A stretch of 64,000 nucleotides of DNA from Acestrorhynchus altus (GCA_034509495.1 CM067514.1:4466441-4530440), one strand, 5' to 3'; numbered from the stretch's first letter, positions 44,773 to 55,450 are shown. A program made the numbers and translations. Notes: generated by a model from the letters alone, not told the origin.

Positions 44773-46935
44773 ATTCTTAAAAATACTCAATGTGGTTTTA
44801 TTTCTACTCATAAAAAAGGTCATTTGCAGTGTTTGTTGGTGGTAAGATGCCTATTCCAGTATCCCTTACCAGTGAGGTGCCATAGGGTTCTATCGTTTTT
44901 GTATATAAGCTCCCTCTAACAATCCTATTTCTAGTTTTAATTAAACGTTAGACTCTCAGTGTTGGTTCACGTCTCTAAGAACATTTTTTTTCACTTTGGT
45001 TCTTTTGTGTGTAAATTGTGATTCATAACGATGATGATTGTCTTCTGCTTGTAGAGAGTTTTGTTACTTTAGTTCATTTTTGTATCATTGAATATATGAT
45101 TCGTGTGTTTTTTCATAATATGTAAGTATGATGGTACTTTATGCTGTTAGAAATATAGCTGTAATATACTAAAGCGCACAGTCTAGGAAAGGATATTTGC
45201 GCTTGGTTGCAGTTATTACTACACAAGGGGGTCACACCAGATACTGAAAGCAGAAGTTCATACTTCTGCCTTGAACAGATATGTAATACTGTATTGTAAA
45301 CAGGAAGTTACATGGTATAATTACATTCTTACTCTACTCTTACTCCTTAACCCACGGCATTATATATGAAACATGAAACATAAGTACAAAAACTGCACAC
45401 GTACGGCGACACATAATTACACTAGAGACAAACACTATATACCTCAGAGGCAGACATAAACAGATGGTGATGTTATATAATATTGTGCATATGGTTATAT
45501 AAGTATTGTAGTAAAGTTACATGTGCAGCAGTGTGCAAAGAGTATTGTCAGGACCATAGTACCAAGTGCACTGAGTGGTATTACAACAATAGAGCAGTAG
45601 TGTGTAGTGTGTCCCTATAGTGGGCTCAGTTCCATTATGATGTCATCGACCTAAAGTTATTTTGATGTTTGAATTGCTTTAAAATCTCTTTCATTTCCAT
45701 TATTTCATTTTTTTAAAAGGTACTTAAGTATAAGAAGCCCAATTAATGTCATTTCTTTAGGCTGAATTGACAGACAAACCAATAACCATTCAGGAACAAT
45801 CCCAGTGTTGGTTCCACTATGACTGAGACACATATGAAAGGCTAACATTGTTACGAGCCCCTTCAAAGAGTCTGACCTTCAAATATTTTTTTTCCCAAGC
45901 AAACAAGGGCAAAGGTCACCAGGAGTACAGCTGAAAAGCATCACATCATCATCAGCGAGCCAGGCTCGGATCACACAAAAGAGCTTTCTGTATTAGTGGC
46001 CAATTTCCCTCTCTGGTTTCTCTGTCCCACCACGCTGGGATATGGACTGATATTCCCTTGGCACCAGACACAGGAAATGAGACCGTTCCAGTCCTAACAG
46101 ACACCATAACAGACCATCATTTGCCTCAGCCATGTCTGTGTTTTCGCCATGCTCCATCACTCTGGCCACACATGCCTACACAAAGGCCCAGTCAGACAGA
46201 AAGTTTCAACATCAAAGAAAGCCTGTTTCACGACACAGTTGCTGACTGAATTCTCCTTTTTTAATAAATTAGGGTGTGCTAAACGTGTGTGTCTACACTT
46301 TACGTGACCTGATGATGTCAGGGAAAAAAAAACAAAGCGAGTGTGTGGATGTATAATTTCCTAAGTAGACTACGAAACTGAGGAGTTCTAATTTCAGGGT
46401 GGATCCCTTCTGGGAGGTCTATAAACTCCTTATGCCTTTATAAGAATACTCCATTGTTTCTTCAGCCAAATTCTCTGCTGCCTATGTAACGTTGGCCTAC
46501 AGACGATAAATCATAATCAATCATTTTCAGCGTTTTCCACTCGAAAATAGAAGCCTTAAAGCCTGATTCTCTGCGATTATCACTACTTTTCAGGATTCGT
46601 TTACTGCGAACTTGCAGAAAAAACAAAGTTGGTCCTTCCTAGGAGAGATCTTTCGAGTCTGTTGGATTTAAGTTGGGCGGGACTAAATTTGGTCCGTCTG
46701 ACGTCAGATCGGCCAAAGGACCAATCCGAGTTAGCAATCTGTTTATGCCACTCGGCTCAATTCCCTTACCTCATCTAAAAGCTGCGTCCCCCAAGTCAAA
46801 TCGTATGTTAATCAACCAACGTTTGCTAGTTTAAGCTCATTTAAACTCGTTTAAGCCACTCAAAATTCTGTGCGGAGTTTAGGTTCCGTGTTTGTGTGAA
46901 AGCTCCAATGTTAGTAACTCAGACAGTCACTTTGT
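44773..46935. other. No gene seen
   Basis: 2.1 kb without a supportable exon. 46400-46700 is rather repeat-poor. The frame at 46058-46249 has no recognisable domain. Confidence 0.5.
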
Positions 46936-46941
46936 ACAGTT

Positions 46942-47335
46942 TTGTCGGGCAGAGACTCTCAGATTAAACAACACATCCAACCTAGAGGAGGATGGATTAC
47001 AGCCGAAGACCATGTCAGAGTTCCATTTCAGTCAGCCAGTCGCAGGAATCTAAGGCTGCAGTGGGCACAGGCTCACCAACACTGGAAGGCAGGGCCTTGT
47101 CTGATTAATCTTGAATTCTACTGACGAACACCGGTGGTAGGGTCAGTATTTTGTGTCGACAGCATACGTCCACCCTGCTTTGTGCCCACAGGGTTGGGGA
47201 AATGGTGTAGTGCCACGGGGATTAATCTTCTGCCCCACTTTGTACGTGTTTACACCAGTCAGTCATCAATCGAATGCAACATCCTTCATGAGTGCTTTTG
47301 AGTGCTGCTGGCTATATGAACATGACAGTAGGTTT
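46942..47335 (+). pseudogene. Degenerate Tc1-like transposase
   Basis: The first frame has ASRRNLRLQWAQAHQHW, the usual Tc1 linker (RRLRLQWA..H.HW), then a stop at 47122. A shifted frame has GWGNGVVPRGLIFCPTLYVF, then NATSFMSAFE, which lines up with the Tc1 catalytic-core block G..VMVWG..SW...GPLVPI..(R)LNATAYLS. Stops and frameshifts throughout. Confidence 0.65.
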
Positions 47336-48574
47336 CTAAGTTATGAGTTATGTCATTAACTTGATATCGGGAGAAGGACAGTGCTGTGATTTCCTCCCCT
47401 CAGCTCTATATACACACTCCCCTTTCATGACCTGCACCCAGCTCCACCCCACCTCCTCCCTACTTCTCCAAGGATCACCTCAGCTATACCTCACCTCAAC
47501 AATACAACACAAACACAAACCTTGGGTGGACCTTGATTCAGACTTTCAGGTGAAAACAGCCAAAAAACCCACTGAAAGAATTCCGCATGGAGGAGTGGGA
47601 AAATCATTCTTCCGGTCAATGCCAGAAACTGGTAGATGATTAGAAGAGACATATAATTGACATTATTTCAGGAGGAAACAGCAGCTAATAGAGTTTGTTA
47701 CCCTATTCATGGTTCATTTTAGTGGCTGAATGACCAAAATCAGGCCAACAAACCGACCAAACAGGTTGAACCAATCTTCACGTAGACAACACAACCCAGC
47801 AACCCACAGAATCATTTCACCCTGTTTTTACCCCTTCATTGTTTGGCTTCCCTGTTATGTGGCCACAGCCTCAGTTATTTTCCATTTATTATCAGCTTTG
47901 ATCACAGGACATTCATCACTATCATTCATCATTACCTCCATTAGATCCTGAAACTTATGACGGGTGGGAGTTGTGTCATGGTCATTACAGGCCCATGCGC
48001 AACTCCATCTCCCTGAGCGCATTGGTCCACAGGGTCAATCGGATTACAGCATTCTGCATGTCCACTAATCTCATTCTGCAGCACAATTTATTCCACTGTA
48101 TATCAAGCCAGTGAGTAAGCCACTTCAAAAACTTCAGTCCAAACCCAGAACATGACTGCTGGCTCTTGTTTTACAGATAATACACGGAGACCGTATGGTT
48201 GCACAATAATAAAATGTTTCATCAACATATTCGATGCAAATGAGCTTCCTTCTTTTGCAAGAATGGGGTTGGTCTAACACTAAACCTTATTCATGGGAAA
48301 TTTCCGACACACTTGTATCATGTCAATTCAAACTATCATGTTTTCAATGTAGGGAAAGTCCCCCACCCTGTGTTGCTACACTCAAAAGGTGAAGGGGCTT
48401 TAAACGGTTCTTTGAGTGCAGCCATAATACCATTCGCTTTGATAAAGAACCATGCTTGACACAGAGACGTGTGAGTGTGAGGAACCTTTAAATTGGCCTT
48501 TAAATAAACCTTTCAGGTCAAGGTTCCTCAGACATTAAAGTGCTTTATGTCATCACTCAAAACACATAACTCAA
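47336..48574. other. No gene seen
   Basis: 47950-48330 is repeat-poor and unique-looking. 48370-48545 has dispersed 'ggttcttt' and 'aggaaccttta' words of an old repeat. Confidence 0.5.
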
Positions 48575-48720
48575 AAAGTTAGGACACCCTACGCTGCATT
48601 AGGCACGGTGCCAACGGATGCTAATGTTTACCTGCTCCAGAGGATCCTATTCTATTGGCAATACTTCTCTATCACAAATAGACAGGTGTGAGAAGTACAC
48701 AAACATACGGACATACTGTA
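48575..48720. mobile_element. MITE fragment, 'CACTATATGGACAAAAGTA' family
   Basis: 'tacgctgcattaggcacggt', 'gcctccagaggatcctattc'-like words and 'attggcaatacttctctat' match inner parts of other members (compare 28440-28510). No ends are left. Confidence 0.5.
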
Positions 48721-48934
48721 TATTTGTCATCCGTTCTGTTGTGCATTAGTAGACATTACAGTCTTGAATGAACTGAATGAAACACTGCAAAGCAGACCTG
48801 CAGTTTGGATGCACTTCACTGATCAGTTCTTTCAATATCGTTCTTTTCAAGTCAGGTTCTAAGGTGTTCAACGTTTTACAGTACAGAATTATTATTGTGC
48901 AGATTAAACCTGATGCCTGAGGGAAACAGCAGCA

Positions 48935-49509
48935 CATAAAAGCCACAACATGTTATTACAACAGCACATAAAAGCCACAACATGTTATTACAACAGAACA
49001 TAAAAGCCACAACATGTTATTACAACAGCACATAAAAGCCACATGTTATTATAACAGGACATAAAAGCCACAACATGTTATTACAACAGCACATAAAAGC
49101 CACATGTTATTACAACAGGACATAAAAGCAACAACATGTTATTACAACAGCAGCACATAAAAGCCACACATTATTACAACAGGACATAAAAGCCACAACA
49201 TGTTATTACAACAGCACATAAAAGCCACAACATGTTATTACACCAGCACATAAAAGCCACATGTTATTACAACAGGACATAAAAGCAACAACATGTTATT
49301 ACAACAGCACATAAAAGCCACATGTTATTACAACAGGACATAAAAGCCACAACATGTTATTACAACAGCACATAAAAGCCACAACATGTTATTACAACAG
49401 CACATAAAAGCCACATGTTATTACAACAGCACATAAAAGCCACATGTTATTACAACAGCACATAAAAGCCACAACATGTTATTACAACAGCATATAAAAG
49501 CCACAACAT
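48935..49509. repeat. 28/32-bp minisatellite, 'cataaaagccacaacatgtt' type
   Basis: About 18 units. The full unit is 32 bp (cataaaagccaca + acatgttattacaacag + ca), and a shorter form lacks 'caac', giving 28 bp. Single-base variants (gcaca/ggaca, gccac/gcaac) are shared by non-adjacent units, suggesting block duplication. Units abut without unique spacers. Confidence 0.93.
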
Positions 49510-50217
49510 AAAAAGTACAGACCTAAATTCAACAACAACATAATGAAATAAGATCAAAAATACACCTGTACTGTAAATTGAGTGTCAAATTAAAGCGACA
49601 CATCTTATGCCAAATTCTGTTATACAGCAAATTCGTCAGTGTTAAATCAACACTACAGGTGATAAAATTAACACTGTTGGTGTTACATTTAACACAAATT
49701 TGCTGTGATAATTATACTATTTATACAATTTGAGCAGCTTTTAAGATGACCAGCATGTCCTGTACACAGTCTTTCATCTGTTTAGCCTAAAATATGACCA
49801 CATGTGGAAACAATGAATTGAACTGGGTTTAGTGAACCACACAACAACTACTTTGAATGAGTCACATTCGGATTTAATAAATTCAGTTTAATTGATTGTT
49901 ACCCCATGAAGTCATTTTTGGGTTCAACTGTAAATGTGATTATATATGGCATGTTTACATCTATAAATCATAGCAGACTTGTATGTTGTTAAAGTGTCCA
50001 GTTAAAGTGTCCAGATCTTAAAAAGTTATGATTTATAGTAACAGTGTTTTAATGCCATATGATAATATATAATGACATATCTGTGATTTATTCAAGCATT
50101 CAGCAAATGAGAGAAGCCCAAAAGGTGGATAAGATTAGAGAAAGTAGTGATATAATTAACTAAGTATTCAATAGATCAAGAGATTTAATGAGATTTAATG
50201 AGATGAGATGAGATAAT
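49510..50217. other. No gene seen; small palindromic 'gtgttaaatcaacac' patch
   Basis: 49630-49700 has 'cagtgttaaatcaacact', 'aaattaacactgttggtgtt' and 'acatttaacacaaat', direct and inverted copies of a common short fish repeat. The rest is AT-rich. Confidence 0.55.
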
Positions 50218-50345
50218 ATAAGATAAGATAAGATAATCCTTTATTTGTCCTGCAGTTTGGAAATTCACAATATTGCAGCAGCAAAGGAACAGCAAGGCCC
50301 TCAGTACAAGAATAGATAAAGTATAGTATAGTATATACAGTGTAA
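50218..50345 (-). mobile_element. Retroposon 3' tail, minus strand
   Basis: (AGATA)n followed by 'atcctttatttgtcctgcag', 'tttggaaattcacaatattg' and 'cagcagcaaaggaacagcaa'. Read in reverse this is a LINE/SINE-type tail ending in an AATAAAGGAT signal and TATCT repeats. Confidence 0.6.
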
Positions 50346-50849
50346 TATCTACAATATTAACTTTATAAATAATAAAAAATCATAAAAAATTAAGAAAACT
50401 TATAATACACATACTTTGCAGATCATTGCACACGGGAAGCATTGCACATTGTTATGCTACACTGACAAACTTGAATACCGTGCAGAGGTAAGTGTGTGCT
50501 GGTTGTTAAAAACATGAATTTAATAGGCACTTTTAGTAAAAATGTTTGGGTGGTTTATAGAACCACCGAAATATCAACAATACATGGATGAACCTTTTAT
50601 CCATGTATATTTATGCAGCCCTGGTTCTATGCAGAAGTATTGTCTTACTAAATAACCTTTTATAAGGACCTCTCTTCCCATGAAAGTCTGAATAAACTGA
50701 GTCTCATCATGCTTCTATGAATAATGACTAAACTGCAGTTACACATACAAGTGACTCACCTACAGTCTTCAACCGAAACACAGTTTCACCACGTGGCTCA
50801 GATGACCAGACCTCACTTTAAAGAGTCTCAATTCTTCTGAGACCTGTCA
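50346..50849. other. Upstream region of vip; no gene seen
   Basis: AT-rich to about 50750, then more mixed. It contains a CACGTG E-box at 50790-50795, about 85 bp before the vip TATA box. Confidence 0.5.
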
Positions 50850-50881
50850 TGACGCACAACGATGCTGGTCAGGGTATAAAT
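50850..50881 (+). promoter_or_regulatory. vip: vip core promoter: CRE-like site and TATA box
   Basis: TGACGCAC at 50850-50857 is a CRE-like variant of TGACGTCA, and TATAAAT at 50875-50881 follows 17 bp later. Mammalian VIP is induced by cAMP through a CRE upstream of its TATA box, so the arrangement fits. Transcription would start near 50905. Confidence 0.65.
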
Positions 50882-50904
50882 GAAGAGTCGGAGGAGACAC
50901 GGGC

Positions 50905-50995
50905 AGGAGAAGGACATTGCGCAACGCCAATACCCACTTCCACTGGGACAGGACAGCTTCAGAACCTTGGACAGCACTTAGGTACCACCAACAGT
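50905..50995 (+). other. vip: vip non-coding exon 1 (predicted)
   Basis: Placed between the TATA box and a perfect donor GTGAGT at 50996. Vertebrate VIP genes have a non-coding first exon of similar size, which supports the call. The intron to the signal-peptide exon would be about 1.05 kb. The 5' end is inferred. Confidence 0.6.
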
Positions 50996-52040
50996 GTGAG
51001 TACCGAGCTTTCCTTTGAAGCTCTTCTGATCAAAGTCTGTAGAAGATCCTACACTAGGATCTTCTTCTTGACCTGCAACAGGAGAATCAATTTTAGTGAA
51101 ATTTAGAACTACTTTTATTTATTTATTTTGTCTGAAACTGGATCATGCAGATCTGTAAAAACAAGTTGTTGTATTTTGGCTTTGTTTATTAACAACTTTT
51201 TTAAAAGGTCTAAAGATTAAAATGGCTATTTCATTTTTAAAAAATGTATGTGGTTCCATACTGCATCGTGAGAACACTGCTGTATGCTTCTTTAGGTTCT
51301 ACATGCAATTTTTGCAAAGAGTATTATGTGGAGGTTCTTGAAACATTTAACCTTCTTCAGTGGAACACTGACAGTTTTTTATGGAATCAAATTTGGTTCT
51401 TCTTTGCCCAAAAGCAAAGTACTTCAATTGGTTCTTTAATGCTTCTTTAATGAAGATAAAACCTATGTACTATCAAGGTATCTGAACGTTTAAATGGTTA
51501 CAGAAGTGACCTTTTCTTTTTGGTATGACAAAGAACCCTCGGTTTGGAGCTGTTCCATCATGTTGCTGTTCTAAACCTTTGCTGTAATGTTTCATAATGA
51601 TGTTTGCTCTTTTGTTTTCAGCAGACCACCACAAACCAAATGTGGTTATTTTGTGGCAGCAGAAAGAGCTGTTCCTTAGCTGTTCTTTAGTCAAATTAAT
51701 GGTTATATATAATTCAACTGAATTAAACTAGGATATTGTCTTTTGGTTCTACGTAGAGATTTAGAGCTATAAACTTTTAACTCTCAAATTGACTAAACAA
51801 CTGTGCCACATAAGTGGGTTCTTTACTAATGGTAATTAGCTAGTACTCAAAGAACCATATAAAAGCTTAAATGACAGTCTGTTATAGCACCAGGTTCCAC
51901 TGTTGCTATTAATAGTAGATCCTCATTTTCACTGTTATGTAGAATGATTTATGATGAGAGGGGAGTCTGACACATCTCACCTACTTCACGGTTGAAGACC
52001 TCATGTTCCTCCCTCTTTTCTTCATTCTTCTGTTCTTCAG
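50996..52040. other. vip intron 1 with dispersed GGTTCTT repeat
   Basis: 51240-51850 carries many words such as 'tggaggttcttgaaac', 'gaatcaaatttggttcttc' and 'attggttctttaatgc'. This is the same degenerate repeat as in sult6b1 intron 1 and downstream of vip. No exon was recognised. Confidence 0.55.
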
Positions 52041-52158
52041 TCTTGAACAAAGCCATGGCATCTTTGAGCAGTGGTCAGGTCGTCCTCGTGGCTCTCTGCT
52101 GCGTGCTTTTCTGCTGCTCTACAGCTCTTCCAGCCATTGCAACCTACTCAACTATAAG
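52041..52158 (+). CDS. vip: vip exon 2: start codon and signal peptide
   Basis: The acceptor 'tgttcttcag' precedes 14 bp of 5'UTR and the ATG at 52055. It encodes MASLSSGQVV through YSTI and two bases of the next codon. Signal cleavage is likely after STA or nearby. The donor is AG/GTGAGA. Confidence 0.85.
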
Positions 52159-54702
52159 GTGAGAGCTCCACCACACCTCCACTTTCTGCAGATCTGGAGC
52201 ACGATCCCTCTGGTCGCGTTGCTCTTCTTTCCTGGTCTCCTCTTGGATCGTAGCTTCTTCTGAGTGGTAAAAAGCCTGTCTTGCTGTGCCCTGTCCTCCA
52301 GCAGGTCTGGAGCGCTGAATGGAGATGGAGATGGAGGCTGGCCGAGCGACCCATCCCAGGATGTGGAGATGTATAAACTTCTGTACGAAATCGCCAACAC
52401 CATTGAAAGGTACACCGTCGGTGCTCTTCCAAACATTACGACGCGAGGAAATGGTGTGAAACTGGGTGACGGGTTTAATGGGACTTTATACTGGGTTGAG
52501 ACGCAGAAAGGTGGACCTGTGATAGGATTAGAGGTGCAAAAATCGGGGACAGAGAGTAAAAATGCGTCCGAGGATTTTGTTCCGACTGTCGGCATCCGCA
52601 GCAGAGCCGCCCGGGCAGTCGGAGCAAAATCTGACAGTCGGACTGGACTGTCGGCAGCCGCAGCAGAGCCTCTCCGACAGTCTGTACAAAACTGGACTGT
52701 CCAGACTGTCGGACTGGACTGTCGGGTTCGCAGCAGAGCCTCTCAGACAGTCTGTACAAAACTGGACCGTCCAGACTGTCGGACTGGACTGTCGGGTTCG
52801 CAGCAGAGCCTCTCCGACAGTCTGTACAAAACTGGACCGTCCAGACTGTCAGACTGGACTGTCGGGTTCGCAGCAGAGCCTCTCAGACAGTCTGTACAAA
52901 ACTGGACCGTCCAGACTGTCAGACTGGACTGTCGGCAGCCGCAGCAGAGCCTCTCAGACAGTCTGTACAAAACTGGACCGTCCAGACTGTCAGACTGGAC
53001 TGTCGGCTCCAGACTTACGGACTGGACTGTTGGCAGTCGGAGCAGAGACTCTCAGACAGTCTGTACAAAATCTGACAGTCAGACTGGACTGTTGGCAGCC
53101 GCAGCAGAGACTCTCCGACAGTTTGTACAAAACTGGACTGTCCGGACTGTCGGACTGGACTGTCGGCAGCCGCAGCAGAGACTCTCAGACAGTCTGTACA
53201 AAATCCTGGGATGTATTTTTACTCTCTGGTCCTGGATGTTCCTCCTCTAAATGGCGTATTGTTTCCTGCAGACCACCAAGACACGCAGATGGACTTTTCA
53301 CAAGTGGATACAGCAAACTGCTGGGACAGCTTTCAGCCAAAGAGTACCTTGAATCTTTATTAGCCAAACGTGTGAGGTAAATATTTTTATGATTATCCTG
53401 ACAATTATAGACACAAATAGAATTGCCAGTGTTTTAATAAATGCCCTAATTTGTATAAACTAGTAAATATTAACTAGCTTAACTTAATTAAAATATCTAT
53501 TGACAAGTTAACTGCCCACTATCTACTGACTGTATCAATAACATTCATATTCATATTGCTTGTTTAACATTAATATCCATATTTAATATTGGCACTGATA
53601 TAGCCCTTGTACAACAGCATATGTGATGACTATAATAAGGTATTATAATTAGTAGAGGGCAGATTAATAAAGCTGGGAATAATGTCATCATTTCTGCTCA
53701 GCAATGATGAACTGGACGCAGAGCAGATGCGGATGAAGCGCCACTCAGATGCTGTTTTTACAGACAACTACAGCCGCTACCGCAAACAGATGGCAGCCAA
53801 GAAATACCTCAACTCAGTTTTAGCAGGGAAGAGGAGGTAGGAGGTTTTCTGAGCTCAGCTGCATGAGCTTCTGTGAATGATTTCTAACACTCGCATGCAA
53901 CTGCTGAGGTTTATGAAAGTGGTGGTTTGGTCAAAATATCACCTTTATTATTGACTGGAGACAGGGCTTCCTAACCCTTGGATGACCCGAGGGCCCCCTT
54001 TCCTGCACGTTTTACTGGTTTCCTTCTCTAAAACCTTCTACCTTCCACTCACAAATGGAGTGAACACTAAATATGCAGGGCAGGACATCCTCTAGGAGCA
54101 GTCATCCAGAACCACTGCATTTAAGAACCATCTTTGCAAGAGCGACATTTTATTACGGTACCTCCAGAAGCCTCCGCAAAGTGAGGATGAACCTATTAAT
54201 TGGTATGTTCTGCACCCATTTAGGGGTATGTCTTAAGGTTCTCAGAGAACATTTATCTCATGGAAGTTTTATCTACAAAGAGCTGGTAGGGCATTCCAAA
54301 GAAGTTGGAGCACATCTGATTCCACTTTTTAAAGCTGCTCTCAGTCTCCAAACAACCAGAAGCTGTTTTCCAGCTTCATTGGAATGAAAACCTGCAATCA
54401 CACCAGCTTTTTCTGACATTTGCCAAAGATTCTGATGTGGCACCTTCCGTTTTCAAGCCTGTAAACACATCTATGGGCTTAACAACTTATGTTCGGGCAA
54501 GTAACACCAAACGTTCACTGATATCTTTTGGCCAAACCACCACTTGAAAGGCTTTCTGCTTCCTAACATGCTCATTCTGTGCTACCACAGCCCCGAAGAT
54601 GCTCTAACCATGCCTAACCAGTCCAAGAGCCCTGATAGCTCCTTACAGCAGAGCTATGAGGACCCTGTTGACCAGCTCCTCCAGCAGCTGCCGCTAGTAT
54701 GA
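52055..54702 (+). CDS. vip: VIP/PHI prepropeptide
   Basis: Secreted precursor of the neuropeptides PHI and VIP, which act on VPAC receptors and raise cAMP. Coding exons: 52055-52158, 52305-52409, 53272-53376, 53702-53836 and 54591-54702, all with GT-AG introns and matching phase; 186 aa. Residues 1-25 form a signal peptide (core VVLVALCCVLFCC). PHI begins at residue 74 (HADGLFTSGYSKLLG) after RPPR. VIP begins at 119 (HSDAVFTDNYSRYRK) after MKR and ends LNSVLA followed by GKR, the amidation and cleavage signal. Relative to human VIP I see T11S, L13Y, V19A, I26V and N28A. PHI ends in LLAKR with no Gly, so it should not be amidated. The C-terminal tail (151-186) is acidic and Gln-rich; another ending through the next exon is possible. 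Exon layout, one hormone per exon, agrees with the family. Confidence 0.95.
52305..52409 (+). CDS. vip: vip exon 3: N-terminal propeptide, NAGNAG acceptor
   Basis: The acceptor reads CCAGCAG/G, so splicing at 52302 or 52305 is possible; the first adds one Ser. It encodes SGALNGDGDGGW and VEMYKLLYEIANTIE. The donor is AAAG/GTACAC at 52410, which is only moderately strong. Confidence 0.85.
52598..53215. repeat. 70-bp minisatellite in vip intron 3
   Basis: About eight to nine units. The word 'cagcagagcc' recurs at 52731, 52801, 52871 and 52942, giving periods of 70, 70 and 71; the last units are diverged or shortened. Each unit holds 'ctctc(a/c)gacagtctgtac', 'aaaactggac(c/t)gtccag' and 'actgtc(a/g)gactggactgtcgg', which contain short GACAGTC/GACTGTC dyads. 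The array ends about 57 bp before the PHI exon. It is GC-rich against AT-rich surroundings and stays open in two frames, giving long but meaningless proteins. Confidence 0.93.
53272..53376 (+). CDS. vip: vip exon 4: PHI
   Basis: Acceptor 'tttcctgcag'. It encodes PPR, then PHI from HADGLFTSGY to YLESLLA, then KRV. The preceding R-P-P-R fits a furin-type RxxR site. Compared with human PHI I see V5L, D9G, F10Y, K21E and M27L. The Gly that normally follows residue 27 is Ala (codon GCC). Confidence 0.93.
53702..53836 (+). CDS. vip: vip exon 5: VIP
   Basis: Acceptor 'tttctgctcag'. It encodes the spacer NDELDAEQMRMKR, then VIP from HSDAVFTDNY to KYLNSVLA, then GKR. The Gly-Lys-Arg is complete, so VIP should be C-terminally amidated at Ala28. 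The donor is AG/GTAGGA. Confidence 0.95.
54591..54702 (+). CDS. vip: vip exon 6: C-terminal propeptide
   Basis: Acceptor 'gtgctaccacag'. It encodes SPEDALTMPNQSKSPDSS, LQQSYEDPVDQ and LLQQLPLV, then TGA at 54700. A GTATGA donor starts at 54697, inside the last codons. If used, LPL would join the exon at 54978 in frame and end 18 codons later at 55034. Confidence 0.75.
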
Positions 54703-54810
54703 CGGCTCTCCTTCAGAGTTAGTCTCTTAACCTTACCTATTGTTACCGTCTCGTTCTATGAGCATGCTGTTCTAAGGAAACAGAGGGGTGCAGTTTAATC
54801 GGACACACAC

Positions 54811-54811
<1 letters not shown>

Positions 54812-54841
<30 letters not shown>

Positions 54842-54857
54842 CTTCTTCTTCTTCTCC
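54812..54857. repeat. (CTT)n array in the vip 3' region
   Basis: About 15 CTT units between the last certain coding exon and the probable 3'UTR exon. Pyrimidine-rich on the coding strand. If exon 6 is spliced to 54978 it is intronic; if transcripts end at the AATAAA at 54936 it is in the 3'UTR. Confidence 0.9.
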
Positions 54858-54977
54858 TCTATGACACACACACCACTGGGGATGGTCGGGGACTCACTGT
54901 AACTGTAAATATGTCTATTTCTGTATTGCTTCATGAATAAACTAAAAGGTGGATGTTTCCTGCTGCTTTCCTTTCAG

Positions 54978-55450
54978 CACCTCAAGGTGATGAAGGCCAC
55001 GCCATTTCAAGCTTTCCAGACCATCTTCATCTGAGACTATTTATTATTTATTTATTCTGGGATCATCGCAACTGACTGTCCATAACTCATACAAGCACGC
55101 CATTGTATATTAATATACGGTCCTGATATATGTCACGGCTTGAGTTCTGAATGCGGAGGAAATGGTATTTCGATGTCTTTAAGTTGTGTAAAAAAAAACA
55201 AAAAAACAAACCATTATTTATAAAAGAGCTATATTTTGACTGATGCTGCTGCTTGTTGCTGAAATCAACACATTGCAACATTAAAAACAAGTAAAAGTTT
55301 GTTTTAGAACGTTCAGTTTGTTCAGCTCACGAAATATAGAGGTTCTTAAATGATGCTTCACTGGGATCTACAGTTCTACCAGAAGACTTCATCGGCCAGT
55401 GTACGATAAGAAAAAACTTTAATCTTAATAAAGATTAACAAATGTTATAG
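54978..55450 (+). other. vip: Probable vip 3'UTR exon with poly(A) signals
   Basis: A strong acceptor (polypyrimidine tract, then CTTTCAG at 54977) opens it. AUUUA-type words lie at 55040-55060 ('ttattatttatttatt'), as expected for an unstable mRNA. Poly(A) signals are ATTAAA at 55280 and AATAAA at 55427-55432; an earlier AATAAA at 54936 lies before the acceptor. Confidence 0.6.

Noticed and set aside
48935..49509. Possible CRISPR-like array
   Set aside because: Same reasons: tandem 28/32-bp units, no spacers, no cas genes.
52264..53250. 328-codon open frame on the + strand
   Set aside because: Only its first 50 or so codons overlap vip exon 3. The rest runs through the 70-bp minisatellite and intron sequence; a donor at 52410 and the PHI exon acceptor at 53271 explain the gene without it.
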